NCBI RefSeq assembly: GCF_963678635.1
Contig: NC_087065.1
Location: forward strand, 59,050,754 to 59,114,753
Direction of reading: 5' to 3'
DNA from: Symsagittifera roscoffensis
Lineage: Eukaryota; Xenacoelomorpha; Acoela; Convolutidae
Length of the DNA: 64,000 bases
This document shows, one piece after another, positions 10,240-22,600 of the stretch; positions within the stretch are counted from its first letter, which is position 1, and each line of letters opens with the position of its first letter. The position numbers and the translations under genes were made by a program. The notes under the pieces are model-generated. The model saw nothing but the letters and a program-made list of their open reading frames with translations. It ran no database searches and was not told the origin of the DNA.

Positions 10240-10775
10240 CCAAGACTTCCTCTCTACTGTCCCAAGACTATTCAGTGTTGTCCCAGTACTTCTTGTTAGT
10301 GTCCCAAGACCCTTGCCCTAAGACTACTGTCCCAAGACTAGTGTCCCAAGAACACTGTCCCAAGACTACTGTCCCAAGACTACTGTCCCAAGACTACTGT
10401 CCCAAGACTACTGTCCCAAGACTACTGTCCCAAGACTACTGTCCCAAGACCACCGTCCCAAGACTACTGTCCCAAGACCACCGTCCCAAGACTACTGTCC
10501 CAAGACTAGTGTCCCAAGACTAGTGTCCCAAGACTACTGTCCCAAGACCACTGTCCCAAGACCACTGTCCCAAGACCAGTATCCCAAGACCACTGTCCCA
10601 AGACCACTGTCCCAAGACTACTGTCCCAAGACTACTGTCCCAAGACTAGTGTCCCAAGACTGTTTCGTACCAAGACTGCTCTGGTCCAAGACTGTCCCAA
10701 GACTGCACCGTGCCAAGACTGTCCCAAGACTGCTCTGTCCCGAGACTTCTTCGGTACTGTCCCAAGACTTGTCAC
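10240..10775. repeat. 14-bp minisatellite, about 35 copies
   Basis: The unit is CTGTCCCAAGACTA, with point variants (accg, agtg, acca) between copies. It is regular from about 10,330 to 10,660 and decayed at both ends. Because 14 is not a multiple of 3, all forward frames give the same repeating peptide every 42 nt, which creates false ORFs. It lies about 250 bp behind the gag start, inside the presumed leader or LTR of the gypsy element. Confidence 0.95.
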
Positions 10776-11670
10776 TGAGTGTCTGGATATAGGATCTCTT
10801 CTTCTTCGTTGTAGGGACTCTTGAACCACTGTACCGTTTACCACCACCTGAGCTCTAGTAAAAAATTTTCCCAAAACTCCTATCTTAATTGCCAAAACCC
10901 AAATACTAACCCCCCAGTATTTATCTCCCTCTCGTTGTTTCAGGCTATTTGAAACCCTACCTTCCTCGCGGGTATCTTGTGATCACCTGTTCGTTCAAAT
11001 ACCAACAACAAATTTTCACCAAAACGTAAAAATTTAAACAGGAAAAAGTTCCAAAAACAGAGAGACGAACCTACCTAAAATTCAAAGTTGACAGATGTCA
11101 ACCTTTGTCTGAAAAAATATCTGGTACCCGATTGCCACGCGTTTTCCTCCCCCCTGCTAGCGATCTTATGGGGTATCACAAAAACTGTCTATGTCCGTTC
11201 CCCCCTACCGATCCGACCAGGGTACCTACCTTAACCTGATATTAAATTTGGATATCCGCTTCTTATAACCAACGCGTGTAAGTATCTAATGTAACTAAAT
11301 CGACGATGCCGAACAGTTAGTTACTCTAATGTGTCCCCCCTTTTTACAATTTACAACCGCTAACCTTTAACCTAACCAGGCCCCCTTCTAACCTCCCCCC
11401 TCTTTAGCCCCCCTCTTAAGCCGAAAAATCCCTTAAGCGCCAGGTGCTAAACCTCTCGAGAGAAAACCGTAGACCTGTTTCCAGGCCTTCTTGTGTAAAA
11501 ACTTCCTCAAAACAATGGGGATCCGCTTATCCAATTTTACACTTATCTCCTATAATGTAATGTGGATTTTAACGATACCCGTTTGCCCAACTTGAGAACA
11601 CCCCTGTGCGTCCTCTTGTAGTGATTCCGTGCTGGTTGTCTCCGTTGACGTGCACTGCACTTGACAGCAG
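10776..11670. other. Non-coding block upstream of gag
   Basis: No supported ORF. C-rich and A-rich patches alternate, including several runs of 5-6 C (11,150-11,410), unlike the T-rich host introns. It probably belongs to the retroelement leader or LTR, or to an older inserted element. Confidence 0.4.
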
Positions 11671-11880
11671 AACCACCTTCCCACTTGGCTGGTCACCTCT
11701 TCCAGTCAAGTTTCCTAGCGGTTCAGCTCAGTCCCTTTGAACCACTTTCCCACTCGGCTGGTCACCTCTTCCAGTCAAGTCTCCTAGTGGTCCGGTTCAG
11801 TCCTTGTGAACTAATTTCCCACTCGACTGGTTACCCTTTCCAGTTAAGTCTCCTAGTGGTCTGGCTAGGTTGCAATCTAT
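11671..11880. repeat. Three tandem copies of a 69-bp unit
   Basis: Copies begin with cccacttggctgg at 11,680, cccactcggctgg at 11,749 and cccactcgactgg at 11,818, exactly 69 bp apart. Each continues with TCACCTCTTCCAGT and CAAGTCTCCTAGTGGT. The third copy is the most diverged. 69 bp is 23 codons, so an ORF runs through it by chance. Confidence 0.93.
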
Positions 11881-13606
11881 CTGAAAACCCTTAACAACGC
11901 CCCCCACTCGGGCACCTTATTGAAGTCACTGGTTTAGATTGCTAGATTGATCGAAACGATCGGTCTTATAAAACAGTATGGGTATACTTTTTAATTAATA
12001 TAAAGGTTTGATCCAAATGATCTGGTATCAAAGTCACTGTCTTTTTTGTTTTATGGTTTTTGTTCCTTTTTCTATACTTTTTTCTTGTTTTTGTTTCGCT
12101 TTTTGTCTTTTTGCTCGTGTTTTTGTCCCCCTAGTTACCCCCCTTACTCGGTTAGCTAGGCCTCGTTCGGAGAGCGTACCAGGAAGTTTTCTCAAGTTTT
12201 CTTAAAAAGCTATCACGGTACAACCGGAAGGTTTACACGTTCCCGCTGAACCGTACCACCGGTACTCTAGAATGGGCATGCAGCCCGGAGCTGTGTCAAG
12301 TGGGTTCGACTCCGTAGTCATGATGTCGTAAAAACACCCAGGAGCGCCATAAAAACACTATGTAACAGTCGCCTACTTCGGTCACATATGAGGTTTAAGA
12401 AAAATAGGCCCTATAACCATTGGCTCAAGAGTCAGGGACACTATCTCTTGTGTTTTTCTACCTCAAGAACGTTCGGAGCCAATTCGGTTCGCTTGCGACA
12501 TGAGACTAGAACCCGTTACAGCCTAAAGGCTACTAACAAAATATCCCCCCACTCTAGAAAATAAGAACGTCCCCATACTTAGGTCTCGAGATACCCAAAA
12601 TACACGAACGCCGTTAAAAACAGGGTCGGAACAATCCGTTAAGTTACTTTTTATTGGACAGTGGAACTTTGATCCATTTCAGATGGATCAACCTAAAACT
12701 CGCCTTATCTCAACATAACAATCATAAAACACACTCGAGAAAAGTAAATTTGGAACTCACATGTCGACGCACTCGAGTATAAGGAGTAATTAAATTGATG
12801 AGCAACTCGAGAATTAAATAAGATAACTTGATAAGTTCAATACTAGTCAGTTTTAACAAAGGAAATAAGTTTAGACTCTAGAATTGAAGTTTTAGTCTGA
12901 ACCATTGGGACACTCCAGCTGTCCACCTTTCCGTTGAAGGTTCACTCTGGTTCAGTTCGAATAATTGCACTCTTCTCTCGTGATTATCTCGCCTCCTATT
13001 TCAGGATAAGACGGCTCTACTCGTGTCTTATTTTGTATCTGGAAATTGCGAATAGCAATTTCCTGCTGTTTTCTTAAGTATTTTCCCGCAATTGTAAATT
13101 CGGTCGTTCTGATTTTTCATTTTGTGTTTTCAGTTGTTGCGAGAAAACTGAGCATGACAGGCTCCATTCGAAATTTTGAAAAATAAAACTTCACTCCAAA
13201 ATCACGTATATTCGTGTCCCTCAAGGTCAAACTTCCAGATATGACCGACTGGCACACTTCGCGCTCCTGAGGAAAAGATAAAAAACAGCTGAAAAATTCT
13301 AAAAGATCCAAGTCTGAGAACCACGAAATGGCTCCGATTGATTGAGTTAGAAAAGCACGGGAAATAGTGTCTCTGGTACCGTGAGCCAGAGGCTCGGGAA
13401 ATAGTGTCTCTGGCATATCCTTCTTAGCTTCATATATGAGTTAATTTAACGACTGTTATTGAAAATATTCCGTCAAAGTAACAAAAAGCTACTGGGCAAA
13501 TTTTGCCGTAAAAAAGCTTTGTCTTTCGTTATTCTTCCCGTGTTTAGACTTTAGATTAAAAGCAAAGTTATGTCCGAAATAATAAAATATTACAGAATGC
13601 GTTGGA
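11881..13606. other. Non-coding stretch between the retroelement block and the SBNO start
   Basis: No supported gene. From 11,881 to about 13,430 the composition is like the retroelement block, with recurring ctcgag hexamers (about 12,735-12,810). A short direct repeat, cgggaaatagtgtctctgg, occurs at 13,357 and 13,393. Beyond about 13,440 the sequence becomes T-rich host DNA and holds the 5' flank of SBNO. I see no clear TATA box or initiator. Confidence 0.4.
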
Positions 13607-13678
13607 ATGGATGAAGGCTTTGATTTGATTGGCGCTGCTTTAAGTGCCAGTGGGATCGACCTTGAAGCTGAAGTTTAT
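13607..13678 (+). CDS. SBNO1: SBNO exon 1 (start)
   Basis: The ATG at 13607 opens [19 protein letters not shown], matching the N-terminal ALSESGI-type motif of SBNO1. Donor is gtgagt at 13679. Earlier ATGs (13570, 13597) run into a stop at once, and ATG 13611 stops after five codons. Ends in phase 0. Confidence 0.85.
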
Positions 13679-16600
13679 GTGAGTATTAACAATTGATAGT
13701 AAAGAATACTCGGTATTTAGGTATTTGATCTGAATGTCCCGCAATCTTAATGCTTGTAGATTGCTTGATGAATAAAAAATGTAGATACTTCTCTTGTTAT
13801 GAAGACTGACTGACCGAATAGTAAAACTTATTATTGAGTTTTTTTTTACCAAGCAAATTCAAGTACCTTGAGAAATCTCCTTCATGGTTCAGTGCGACAT
13901 TTTAATGCAGTAATTTTAGTCGTGATTTCAGCTGCTTCAAAGAATCTAAAACTACTTTCCTTTCCTTTTCCAGTTCTCTCTTCATCGCTGTTTTCTCTTT
14001 GTAGTAAAAATTGTTCCTGCTTCGAAATGCGTCTTGTGTTCGGAAACTTTTGCGCTCATTGCAAATTAACCATTACTTGCCAAGTGATAAAATGTTGTGC
14101 TTCAGGATGTATCGAACGGTATCAGTAATGGATTGAATGGATCTAGGGAACTTGCAACAAAGGCGTATCAAGGTGGTGGTGGCTTGATGAAAACAGATGA
14201 ACTTCCTGACTTTGACGACCTCATGGGAGGAACTCAAAACAATTATTCACAGAGCAGATTGGGCATGAACAAGTTTCTTCCGGTTTTTGGCTCAAGCGGT
14301 TTTCTTTGGTTATTATTTATTATTGCTTTATAGGTTTCCCTTCTGAAACATCTCCATTTGTCCATGGAACAACGCCTATGAGAGAAACTTCAATGTACTC
14401 AAATGGCCTGGATTACATGGTTAGCTATTACATTTCGTATCTCAATTCAAAACAAATATTTATTAATCCTATTCATAACATTATTACCATTGCGATAAGC
14501 AAGGGTATTACAATCGAGTACTAGTTTTTTCCCCGTAAACAACTTTGTCCACATGACGACTGAAATTTGGTCATCTCCAAATGTATCTCTATTTCCTTTC
14601 AAGATGAACGTCTAGTAGCAATTCAAAAGCTGGCTTTAACGTCTAAAGTGATAATTGTTTTACAGCTGAAAAATATTTTTGATGTAAGTTGATTTTTTTT
14701 GTCAGCTGTATTGATTTTGACCCATTTTTGTCGGCTTACTTGCCTGGTAATTAATTCTGTGATACTTTTTTCATCATTTTTATGATGGTAAATATAGTTC
14801 ATGGTTTTCTGGTTTTTATAGACGCCACATTTTTTTCTTAGAAATAGAACTTTGTTGAGTTTTTTTGCTAGAGTTTTATTTGCAAGTAAATTTTTTTCTC
14901 GGATGCATGGTTTCTGATTTTTTGTTTGCTCTAAAAGTGCGTGAGTTTTAGCTTTAACTAGTTTTAGCCTTAATTAGTTAATGTTTTTGGGTTTAAGAAT
15001 TTTATTTGAAATCGATTCAAGTTGATGGTTTAACGTATTGTTTCAATTTGTCAAAAAAAAATGATTTTTTTTGTTGCAAATTTGACTACAAAGGCAAGTT
15101 CTGCTCGAGATTGAGGAGATTAGATGTGCTTATTCTGCCACAATAGCATATCTAGTTCCTTTTTCTTACTTTTGTTCGAGCAAGTGTCTTGGGAACTAGA
15201 CTTTTCCCCGTAAACAAATTTTCTTACAAACCTGTTGCTTTATTAGTAAACCTTAACAATTTCCAGACTCCATCCGTCATAGTCTAAGGGATAAAAGAAC
15301 TGCATTTGCACACTATGGTCTGGATTTGGAGTCCTGGCAATTTTGTACCTACTTTTCCGTGTTGATGTATTTTGTAAAAGTTGTTCACATTTGCGAAGCT
15401 AGTGTTTTAGTACGAACCTTAGTCGCAAATATTGGTGCCACTTTTGGGGCACCTTTACAGCTTTTTGATAGCATGTGCTTTGATATTCGAATAGTAATAA
15501 ATTAATACAGTTGATGCATTTTGAATTCATGAAATGAACCGAAAAAACTATTTGTTTCATACAACAATAATAAAAACTCGGTTTAAGAAATTTTCTAACT
15601 CAATATATCTAGCAGTTTTTTGAAATACATAATTTATACATAATGTGGATTTATGCTTTGCGATTTGTTACATGCAAAGTTAGTATGAATGACTTCAGTT
15701 TATATTCCAAATTATTACTTGCAAAATTGAGTCTATATGTATTTGGTGCCACTTTTGCTGAGTGGCATTGGCAATTTATTAGCATATGTAGCTGCTTTTT
15801 TGTGGCTATTATTTGTCGGTTGTTGAGCTTGAGTGGCTGAAGGGATAATGCGTGAGACTCAAAATCTCTTGTTTGCAGTAGGCGGCAGATTCGAATCCTA
15901 AACGTAGCGGAGGTTTTGCTAATTTGAGGCATATTTATATATATTTTTTAAATTTCAATTGATAGAGCTGCTTTTTGGTGTGTTCTCGCAAGTGCTTGCG
16001 AAGCGCAGCTTCGCATCTGTGCTGAAAACTTAATCGCTTAATTTCTGACCTTAATTTTTTATTGCATTTTTAGTTTGCGGCTTAATCAGGGTGACCACTT
16101 AGTCTGTTTAAACAGACTGATCTGTTTCAGTCTGTTTTTTTAGCGAAGTCTGTTTTTCTGCGTATATCGTCTTTGGTCCAATCGTGTTGGCCCAATCGCG
16201 TATATTCAAGGTCTGCGTATATTCAAGGAAATTATGTTTTCAGGTAGAGATGCCTTGTTTATATAACGAGGAAATGAGGAAACAGTTTTTACTGCAATTT
16301 TTTGGGTCATTTGTCGTCTACCCAAGTGTTGTCTAGTCAGTAACCATTTGATTAATCTTGGTTTTCAATACTTACTTTTTATCGGCATTAACGTTTCTCA
16401 GTATTTTTCTTCAAAATCAGCCAGCTCGGAGGCAATCTTTCGGATCAGTGGCTTTTGTCATATTTGTTTTCCGCTAGCTTCCATTCTATTTTTTTTTTAC
16501 TTATTGCAACTGGTGAGAAGCTCACCTTTGCCTCTGTTTTTTCTCTAGCTTGCAATGCTATACTTGCCTTGTAGTGCAAGTGATGCGAAGATCCGCTTTG

Positions 16601-19600
16601 TCTCTGAGTTAAGTTTTGCTATCTGAAATGACGTTTCCTTTACAAAAGTAGCAACTTTTCGGTATGAGTTTAATTAATTTAGAAAATCTGATATTCTGAA
16701 AGTTTGCGAAATTTTGAATGCGTTTCGAAATGCTGACTAACGATGTATCAAACTTTCCAGTAATGAAAGATTTAATGTCAACATTATGCTGGCCATTTTA
16801 TGGTTTTTCTCAAACATTTTTACCCTTGCGATAATAATGCTTGCGATTAGCAAGCGGTATCGAATCGGAAATTAGTTTTTTCTAGTTAAATTGTCTAGCA
16901 GAATCACTGATTCCTTTATTGGCTTGATTAATAACACATTAAAATTCAGCGGTTCACTCGTTAACTTTGGCCTGGAGGCAATGTCCATGCCTGGCTCCAC
17001 GAATCGCCTGAGTTTGAATCCGTCTGGGATTTGTTTTTTTTTAACAGAGTGAAAGCTATCGGCTTTGAAAAGTAGTTGCTGACTTCTTGTTTGTCTTTTC
17101 TGTTTTTTTTTGTCGGCCGAGTGGCCTCAGCACACATTTTCCGGTGATTAGAACATTTTTTCTACAATTTTTATATATTCCTGTAATGGTGCAGATAGTT
17201 GGGTGCGCAAATGATCCATTTCCCTGATTTGAAATTGTCAAATGAGCTTCTATGAGCCAATACTATGTTAACGAGTGATCAAATTGGGCCTAATAATGAA
17301 ATATTTTAAAGCTTGAAATTAAATGAGAATCGAAGTAGTATTTTTCACACCTGAACACTAGTGGCATATTTTTTTTTACACGTTTTCCGTCCTGGTTAAT
17401 TTTTTTGCCATTTTTTTGCGTTTCATAATTTTAGCACCTCTTCATTAATTTTTTCAAATGCTTGCTCAATGGTACAGTGATGTTTAAACACAAATTTTAA
17501 TTGGAATTTGTTTTGACTTGATTGCATTAAGTTCTACAGTGCTGATTTGAATTATCCAGACCAAAAGCATAAAAATGGAAACATAACATATTTTTTTAAA
17601 GTTGAAATAAGACAAAAGAGATGAGAGTAAAAGTTGCCAAGAATTATGTCAAAGTTAGGCTCTCATTAGACCAGCAAAGTTCAACAGGGGTGTGATATCC
17701 TAAATCTCTTGTTAGCAAATATTTTTTTGTTAACAACCGAAAATACTTTTGCCATGCAAGTTTTGCAGATAATCCTTCGCTTAAAATTTATTGATCTTCC
17801 TATGAGGCTCACTTTGATTTAAATTTGTTCAATAATTACCCATTGGTTTTAATATGATTCTTGTTTGAGTAAATAGTGCCAAAAGTGAGTCATTGTTAAG
17901 GGATAGTTTTTGGGCCCGGTTTTCGCAAATTAGATTACATCATAATAACATATTGCATCATATTAACATCATAGACGTTTGCTCCATCTTTTTTTGTCTA
18001 ATGTCAATTCCTTTCAAACAAGAAATTGAAATTTAATTCGTTTTGTCAGGCAGGATAATTTAATTCAGCACTATGTTGAACGGCTTAGATGCCAATTAAA
18101 CAAAGGTTAAATCCAAATCAGTTTCATGGCTATTTTCTTGAGGACTGTCTGGTTAAGACGGAGCTGCGGGTCCCCAGCCCGGTTTTAAAAACAGAAATGC
18201 CGGTCCCAAGCTCGGGAAAAGAAGAGAATGGACGTCAGGAAGGGCAGTTGGTCTATAAGGACTACGATCTGAAAATGCTCTGTAATGGGCACCGCTCGAA
18301 ACAACTTATGGAAAGTCAAACAAGCAATGGCCCACAGTCCCATGCGCCCCTTAAATGGAGAGGGGTCCTTAGAATCTCAGTTTCAAGTACTAATATGACT
18401 TATACTAATATGTATAAGACGAAGAAACCTACATGGCAAGAAACCTGCGTGGTAGAAATCTGCTATTGTTTCGATTATTTTCATGGAACCTTGGCACATT
18501 AGAAGGAAAATGCTGTGAAATAGGGGAAATTCTAGAAAGAAGAAGATATCGGTGCGCTGTCTTTAAGAAACTCATTCCAAAGGAAGCGGCAGAGTAAGTT
18601 TTCGAGATGGTGACTAAATATGTAAGTATTTCTGGCAGGGAACGTCAGAAAGCACAAATAGTGTTGCAGTAGTCAGCAATTGTCGTTTTTTGAAATTGTA
18701 TTGGAAGTTGTTAGAGTAAATGAGCGTGTTATGCGCCTAAAATTTGTTTTATGGCATTCTATGTGTATTGTTGCATTTATATAGCCCTACAAGTTGAAAG
18801 AGAGGATTCGGAAAACGATGATCTTTACAACACGCTAGAAAATCCTATGATCACTATCTGATCATGAATATACTTTCCTGTGTCGTGACTTGAATGGACA
18901 TATTGGACTGTGGCGCCCGGAATTTGAATGCGAAGGTGGCCCAATCTGCTTTGGGACTCTAAACTCTGAAGGTCAGAGACGACTCAATTTCTGCCGTCCT
19001 AAACACTCTTAAAGGAACGTTGCGATTATTTTATTGTACATTTCAGAAAGGAGACAATTGTACCTAGATTGATTTCATTCTGACATCGTCGGCAAGAAGC
19101 TGTGTCAAAAACTTGAAAGTTATCAAGGGTGAAGAATGTGGCAATCAACACTGACTTGTTCTGTGTGATTTCTTTCTTGAAGTTCACATATACCATGTTA
19201 AGTCAAATTCTCAGATTTTGATGAAAAGGAAAGCCAAATCAACTACAAGGAAGCCAAAAGAAAAAGCTAGAGAAAAATTGAAAAAATGCAAAATGGGAAA
19301 TTTGAAATCTATTCTTCTTGAAGAAAAGAAAAATGTATGTGGCCAAACAGCCGGAAACGAGCGAGAAAAAAACATGGTGGAACAAAAAAAAAAGATTTTT
19401 TTTCAAAAATTGACAGAGGTCTGGAAATGATGAAGACTGGGTTATATATTGGAGATATAACACAGTCGTGAAACATCTAGTTGCGGAAACTAAAGAAGAT
19501 TCAAGCCAGAAATGGTTTCAAGATCTCTCTAAATCGGAGAATTGACTCAAAATGTTCTCTCGCAGTAGCAAAGCTACCTAAATCTTTCAGTTGAGACGCG

Positions 19601-22600
19601 TCTGTTTGAAATGCTAGACAGGCTGTCCCCTGGGAGGATATTAATATCCAGGAGGTAGCACTAGCATTCAGAGAAATCAAAAAATAAAAGCCCATGACCA
19701 ACAAGTTTTTCAGTCATTATAAAATTTGCAGGGGAATGTGGTCGACTTGCTGGACTTTATGAAGTCCTCAAGGAAGTCTAGGACTCTGGTCCAATAGCTT
19801 TCAATTTGAGCGAGAGTGAAACTTACATATTACGAAGGGAAAGGCAATGCGTTAAAATGTAGATCCTACAGAGCCATCTGATTACTGGAACTTGCATCAG
19901 AATTTTTTGAAACAGTTCAAGAAAAACGTCTGAAACGTTAAAAATATACGGCATACAATTTGGCTTTATCGCCGGTAGACCACGTACCGATGCAGTTTTT
20001 CTCAATGGGCAAGTGAAGGAACTATTTGCGGAAAAGAAAACCCCTGCATTTCATAATTGTTGATCTCGAAAAAGCTTTCGACCGGGTTCCCAAGGAACTG
20101 ATACCATGGGCTCTGAGCTAACGACGACAAGGGACGATTTTCTGCAACCTTTTTTTGTCTTTCTTAAAAATACGCGTAACGATTACGCGTGTATTTTTAT
20201 CCGAGCTCACCAATTTGCATTTTACCATTAACTAACACTAATCAGCTTTCGAAATAATCTTGGCAAGCCTCCTGTTAAAATATATTTTCTCCACATTTCT
20301 TTTCCTTTACCACTCCTTGCAAATGCAGTAGATTATATAGTTGGTCCTAAGTAACAATTCGTAATTTTAACAGATACTTTCCGAGGCATGTTTTTGTTAG
20401 ATCTTGGAAAATAGATGAATTGTTGGCATGTTTATCAATGACTTCTTACGGTTCGCTAATTTCTGTAAACACTAAATTCTAAAATCTTAAAACAATTTCT
20501 TTTAGTAGTCTTTGAGAAGTTACGTTTTCAGTGAACCTCAACAACTTCCAGTCTCCTGCAATTTTGTCTGGAGGTAAAGAGTTCGTGGTTTGCACCATAT
20601 GGCCTGAGATTCGAGTCCCGGTATTATCGTACATACTTTGTTTAAATACTTTGGGAAAAACTGAATTGTCAGCTTTTGTTTGTTTGTCTGCTGAATTTGT
20701 ATCTTCAGTCTTTTTAAAGAGTTTTAAACGTAGTGAAGACTCTTATATAGGTCTTGCTGATTTTTTTTGGTTTTTTTTTCAGGAAAAGTCCTATATGTCT
20801 CTAATAACTGCAGATGTGCATTCATACATATTGATGCATTTATGAATGCACTTAGGTACATATGCACTTTTTGAGTTCAATTGAAATGCATCTGCTGAAA
20901 GTGACGTAAATAGCACTCTCCAAATACGAACGTGGAAATGGCGCAAAAAACGTGAACGATTTCTAGTTTCGAAAGTGAAATTTAATTTTTGATTTCCAGA
21001 CGAATATTAACTTAAACTATTGATCCAGTTTTCTCTAGTTGGGTTCATGTTATCAAAAAAGCGCCAATCGTAACTTTTTCCAGAAATTCAAAGAGCTTAA
21101 AGGGCATCTAGTTTTTTAGATGTTTACTTGCGTTCAGTACCCTTTTCCAATTTTCGATTGGCTGTGTTTTAAAGCTTTTGTTCAATTGTTCTGTCGTATA
21201 ATTTCTTGGCTTAGTAGACTTATTTTGTGTCGTTTGAAGGACAGAGCTTGGTTGATTTTGTTTTAAAATCTAATTTTTGGTTGTTTCTCTTGTAAAAATC
21301 AAAATTTGAAGTTTAATTGCTTTTTTTTAGCAAAGTTTTGTACGGAATTTTGTTTCGACTCAATGAGAGTCGATCCCCGTTTTGTCGGCTTAGTGGCCAC
21401 TCTGTAAAAATTCAAAGCTCATGTAATGCTGTTTATTCTGTGTTTTTTCTCTATGAAGTTTTTCCGTCATCTCATTTTCTTTTGGCTAACTTGCAATGCC
21501 GCGCTTACGTTGTATCGCAAGTGATGCAAAGCTTCGCTTCGCCACTGTGTAAGATCTGCATAGCAAATGTAATGTGTCCTCGCTAATTGGTTTTTATTTT
21601 GGGTATTTAGAATAATGGGCTCGTAAATTTATCAACTGTGCAGTACAACCCACAAATCTCCAATGGATATAACCCGGGAATGATGATGCCCAGTACCCAA
21701 CAACAACTCCATCAACAGCAGCAATATCAAAACCAAATAAATAATTTGAACTGGATGAATCAAAACAGACCGGGGATTTTACCCTCGAAGGTAAATTTAT
21801 TTTATTGGCTTATGAACACAATTGGCGCATGGATAAGTGCTCCCTGATCAGAACAATCATTACGTAGAAAGACAATTCGCTTGAATTTTTGAAGATATTT
21901 GGTTGTTGTAGTTCCAAGAGACCCATGATCTAATGCACCAAAGTTCTCAGAAAGAATTAGATATCAAAGTATATCGCAGAAATCTTGAAGTGATTAAAAT
22001 TGCGTGTTTATAAAAACTCGCTTAATAAACAAAGTGTTTGGGTTCAGAATATTGGGAGCCCCCCGATGATGAATGGTGCCATGATTTCCCATCAAAATTC
22101 ACTGCCGATGGCAATGTCACCACATTTCACGGGTGAAGAAGGTCCTTCAGCCTTCATGCAACAGCGAGTGTCTCCACTCATGATGCAGACACAGCAACAG
22201 ATTGGGACCCACCATCCCTCGCAACCATATCCAGCAGCAGTCATGAATGGAAACAGCTTCACATCATCACTTCCTTCGCCTCTAGCATCGACGCCGTCAC
22301 CAATTGCGATGTCAAATATGAACAACCAACACCCGAATTCAAACTATATGGCTTTTTCGAATGAGGTTATCTTCACTTTACAGTGTTAACTCCAACTCTT
22401 GTTTCGCTTCGCTGAATTTGTGAGGGGTAAAGATAATTCGAGGTCACGGTTGTTTTTGCAGTGGATTGGTTTTGCTTTCAAAAATGAATCAAACATTTAT
22501 TTTTAACTGCAGTATATAGTGATAAAACAAGCGGCTTGGTTCGATTCGGTTTTTGACCCTATGAGAGCTGTATTATGCAGTCACGCTTAATAAAACCTAT

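Larger units (their letters stand above)
14420..21643 (+). other. SBNO intron 3 (7.2 kb)
   Basis: T-rich. It holds a tRNA-like segment near 15,272-15,345 and a full family-C repeat (15,386-15,935). A diverged tRNA-like stretch lies near 16,955-17,030 with a GTTTGAATCC B-box-like core. The degenerate LINE is at about 18,040-20,130, another tRNA-like stretch at about 20,570-20,625, and a family-A repeat at 20,705-21,190. The recurring motif GCGAAGC..GCTTCGC occurs near 15,995 and 21,525. Confidence 0.7.

Noticed and set aside
10275-10792. Plus-strand ORFs reading repeated SQDYCPKTTVPRL
   Set aside because: They are translations of the 14-bp minisatellite, which is open in every forward frame.
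11661-11894. Plus-strand ORF with 23-residue repeats
   Set aside because: It is explained by the 69-bp tandem triplicate and has no other support.
12290-12320. B-box-like gtgggttcgactcc as a tRNA gene
   Set aside because: No A-box or cloverleaf arms at the right distance.
860-13400. Long terminal repeats of the gypsy element
   Set aside because: I compared 860-1,200 with 10,000-13,400 by eye and found no matching long repeat; only a weak 20-bp similarity.
15827-15905. Functional tRNA-Leu gene
   Set aside because: No paired acceptor stem, and the sequence is the tail of a dispersed repeat.
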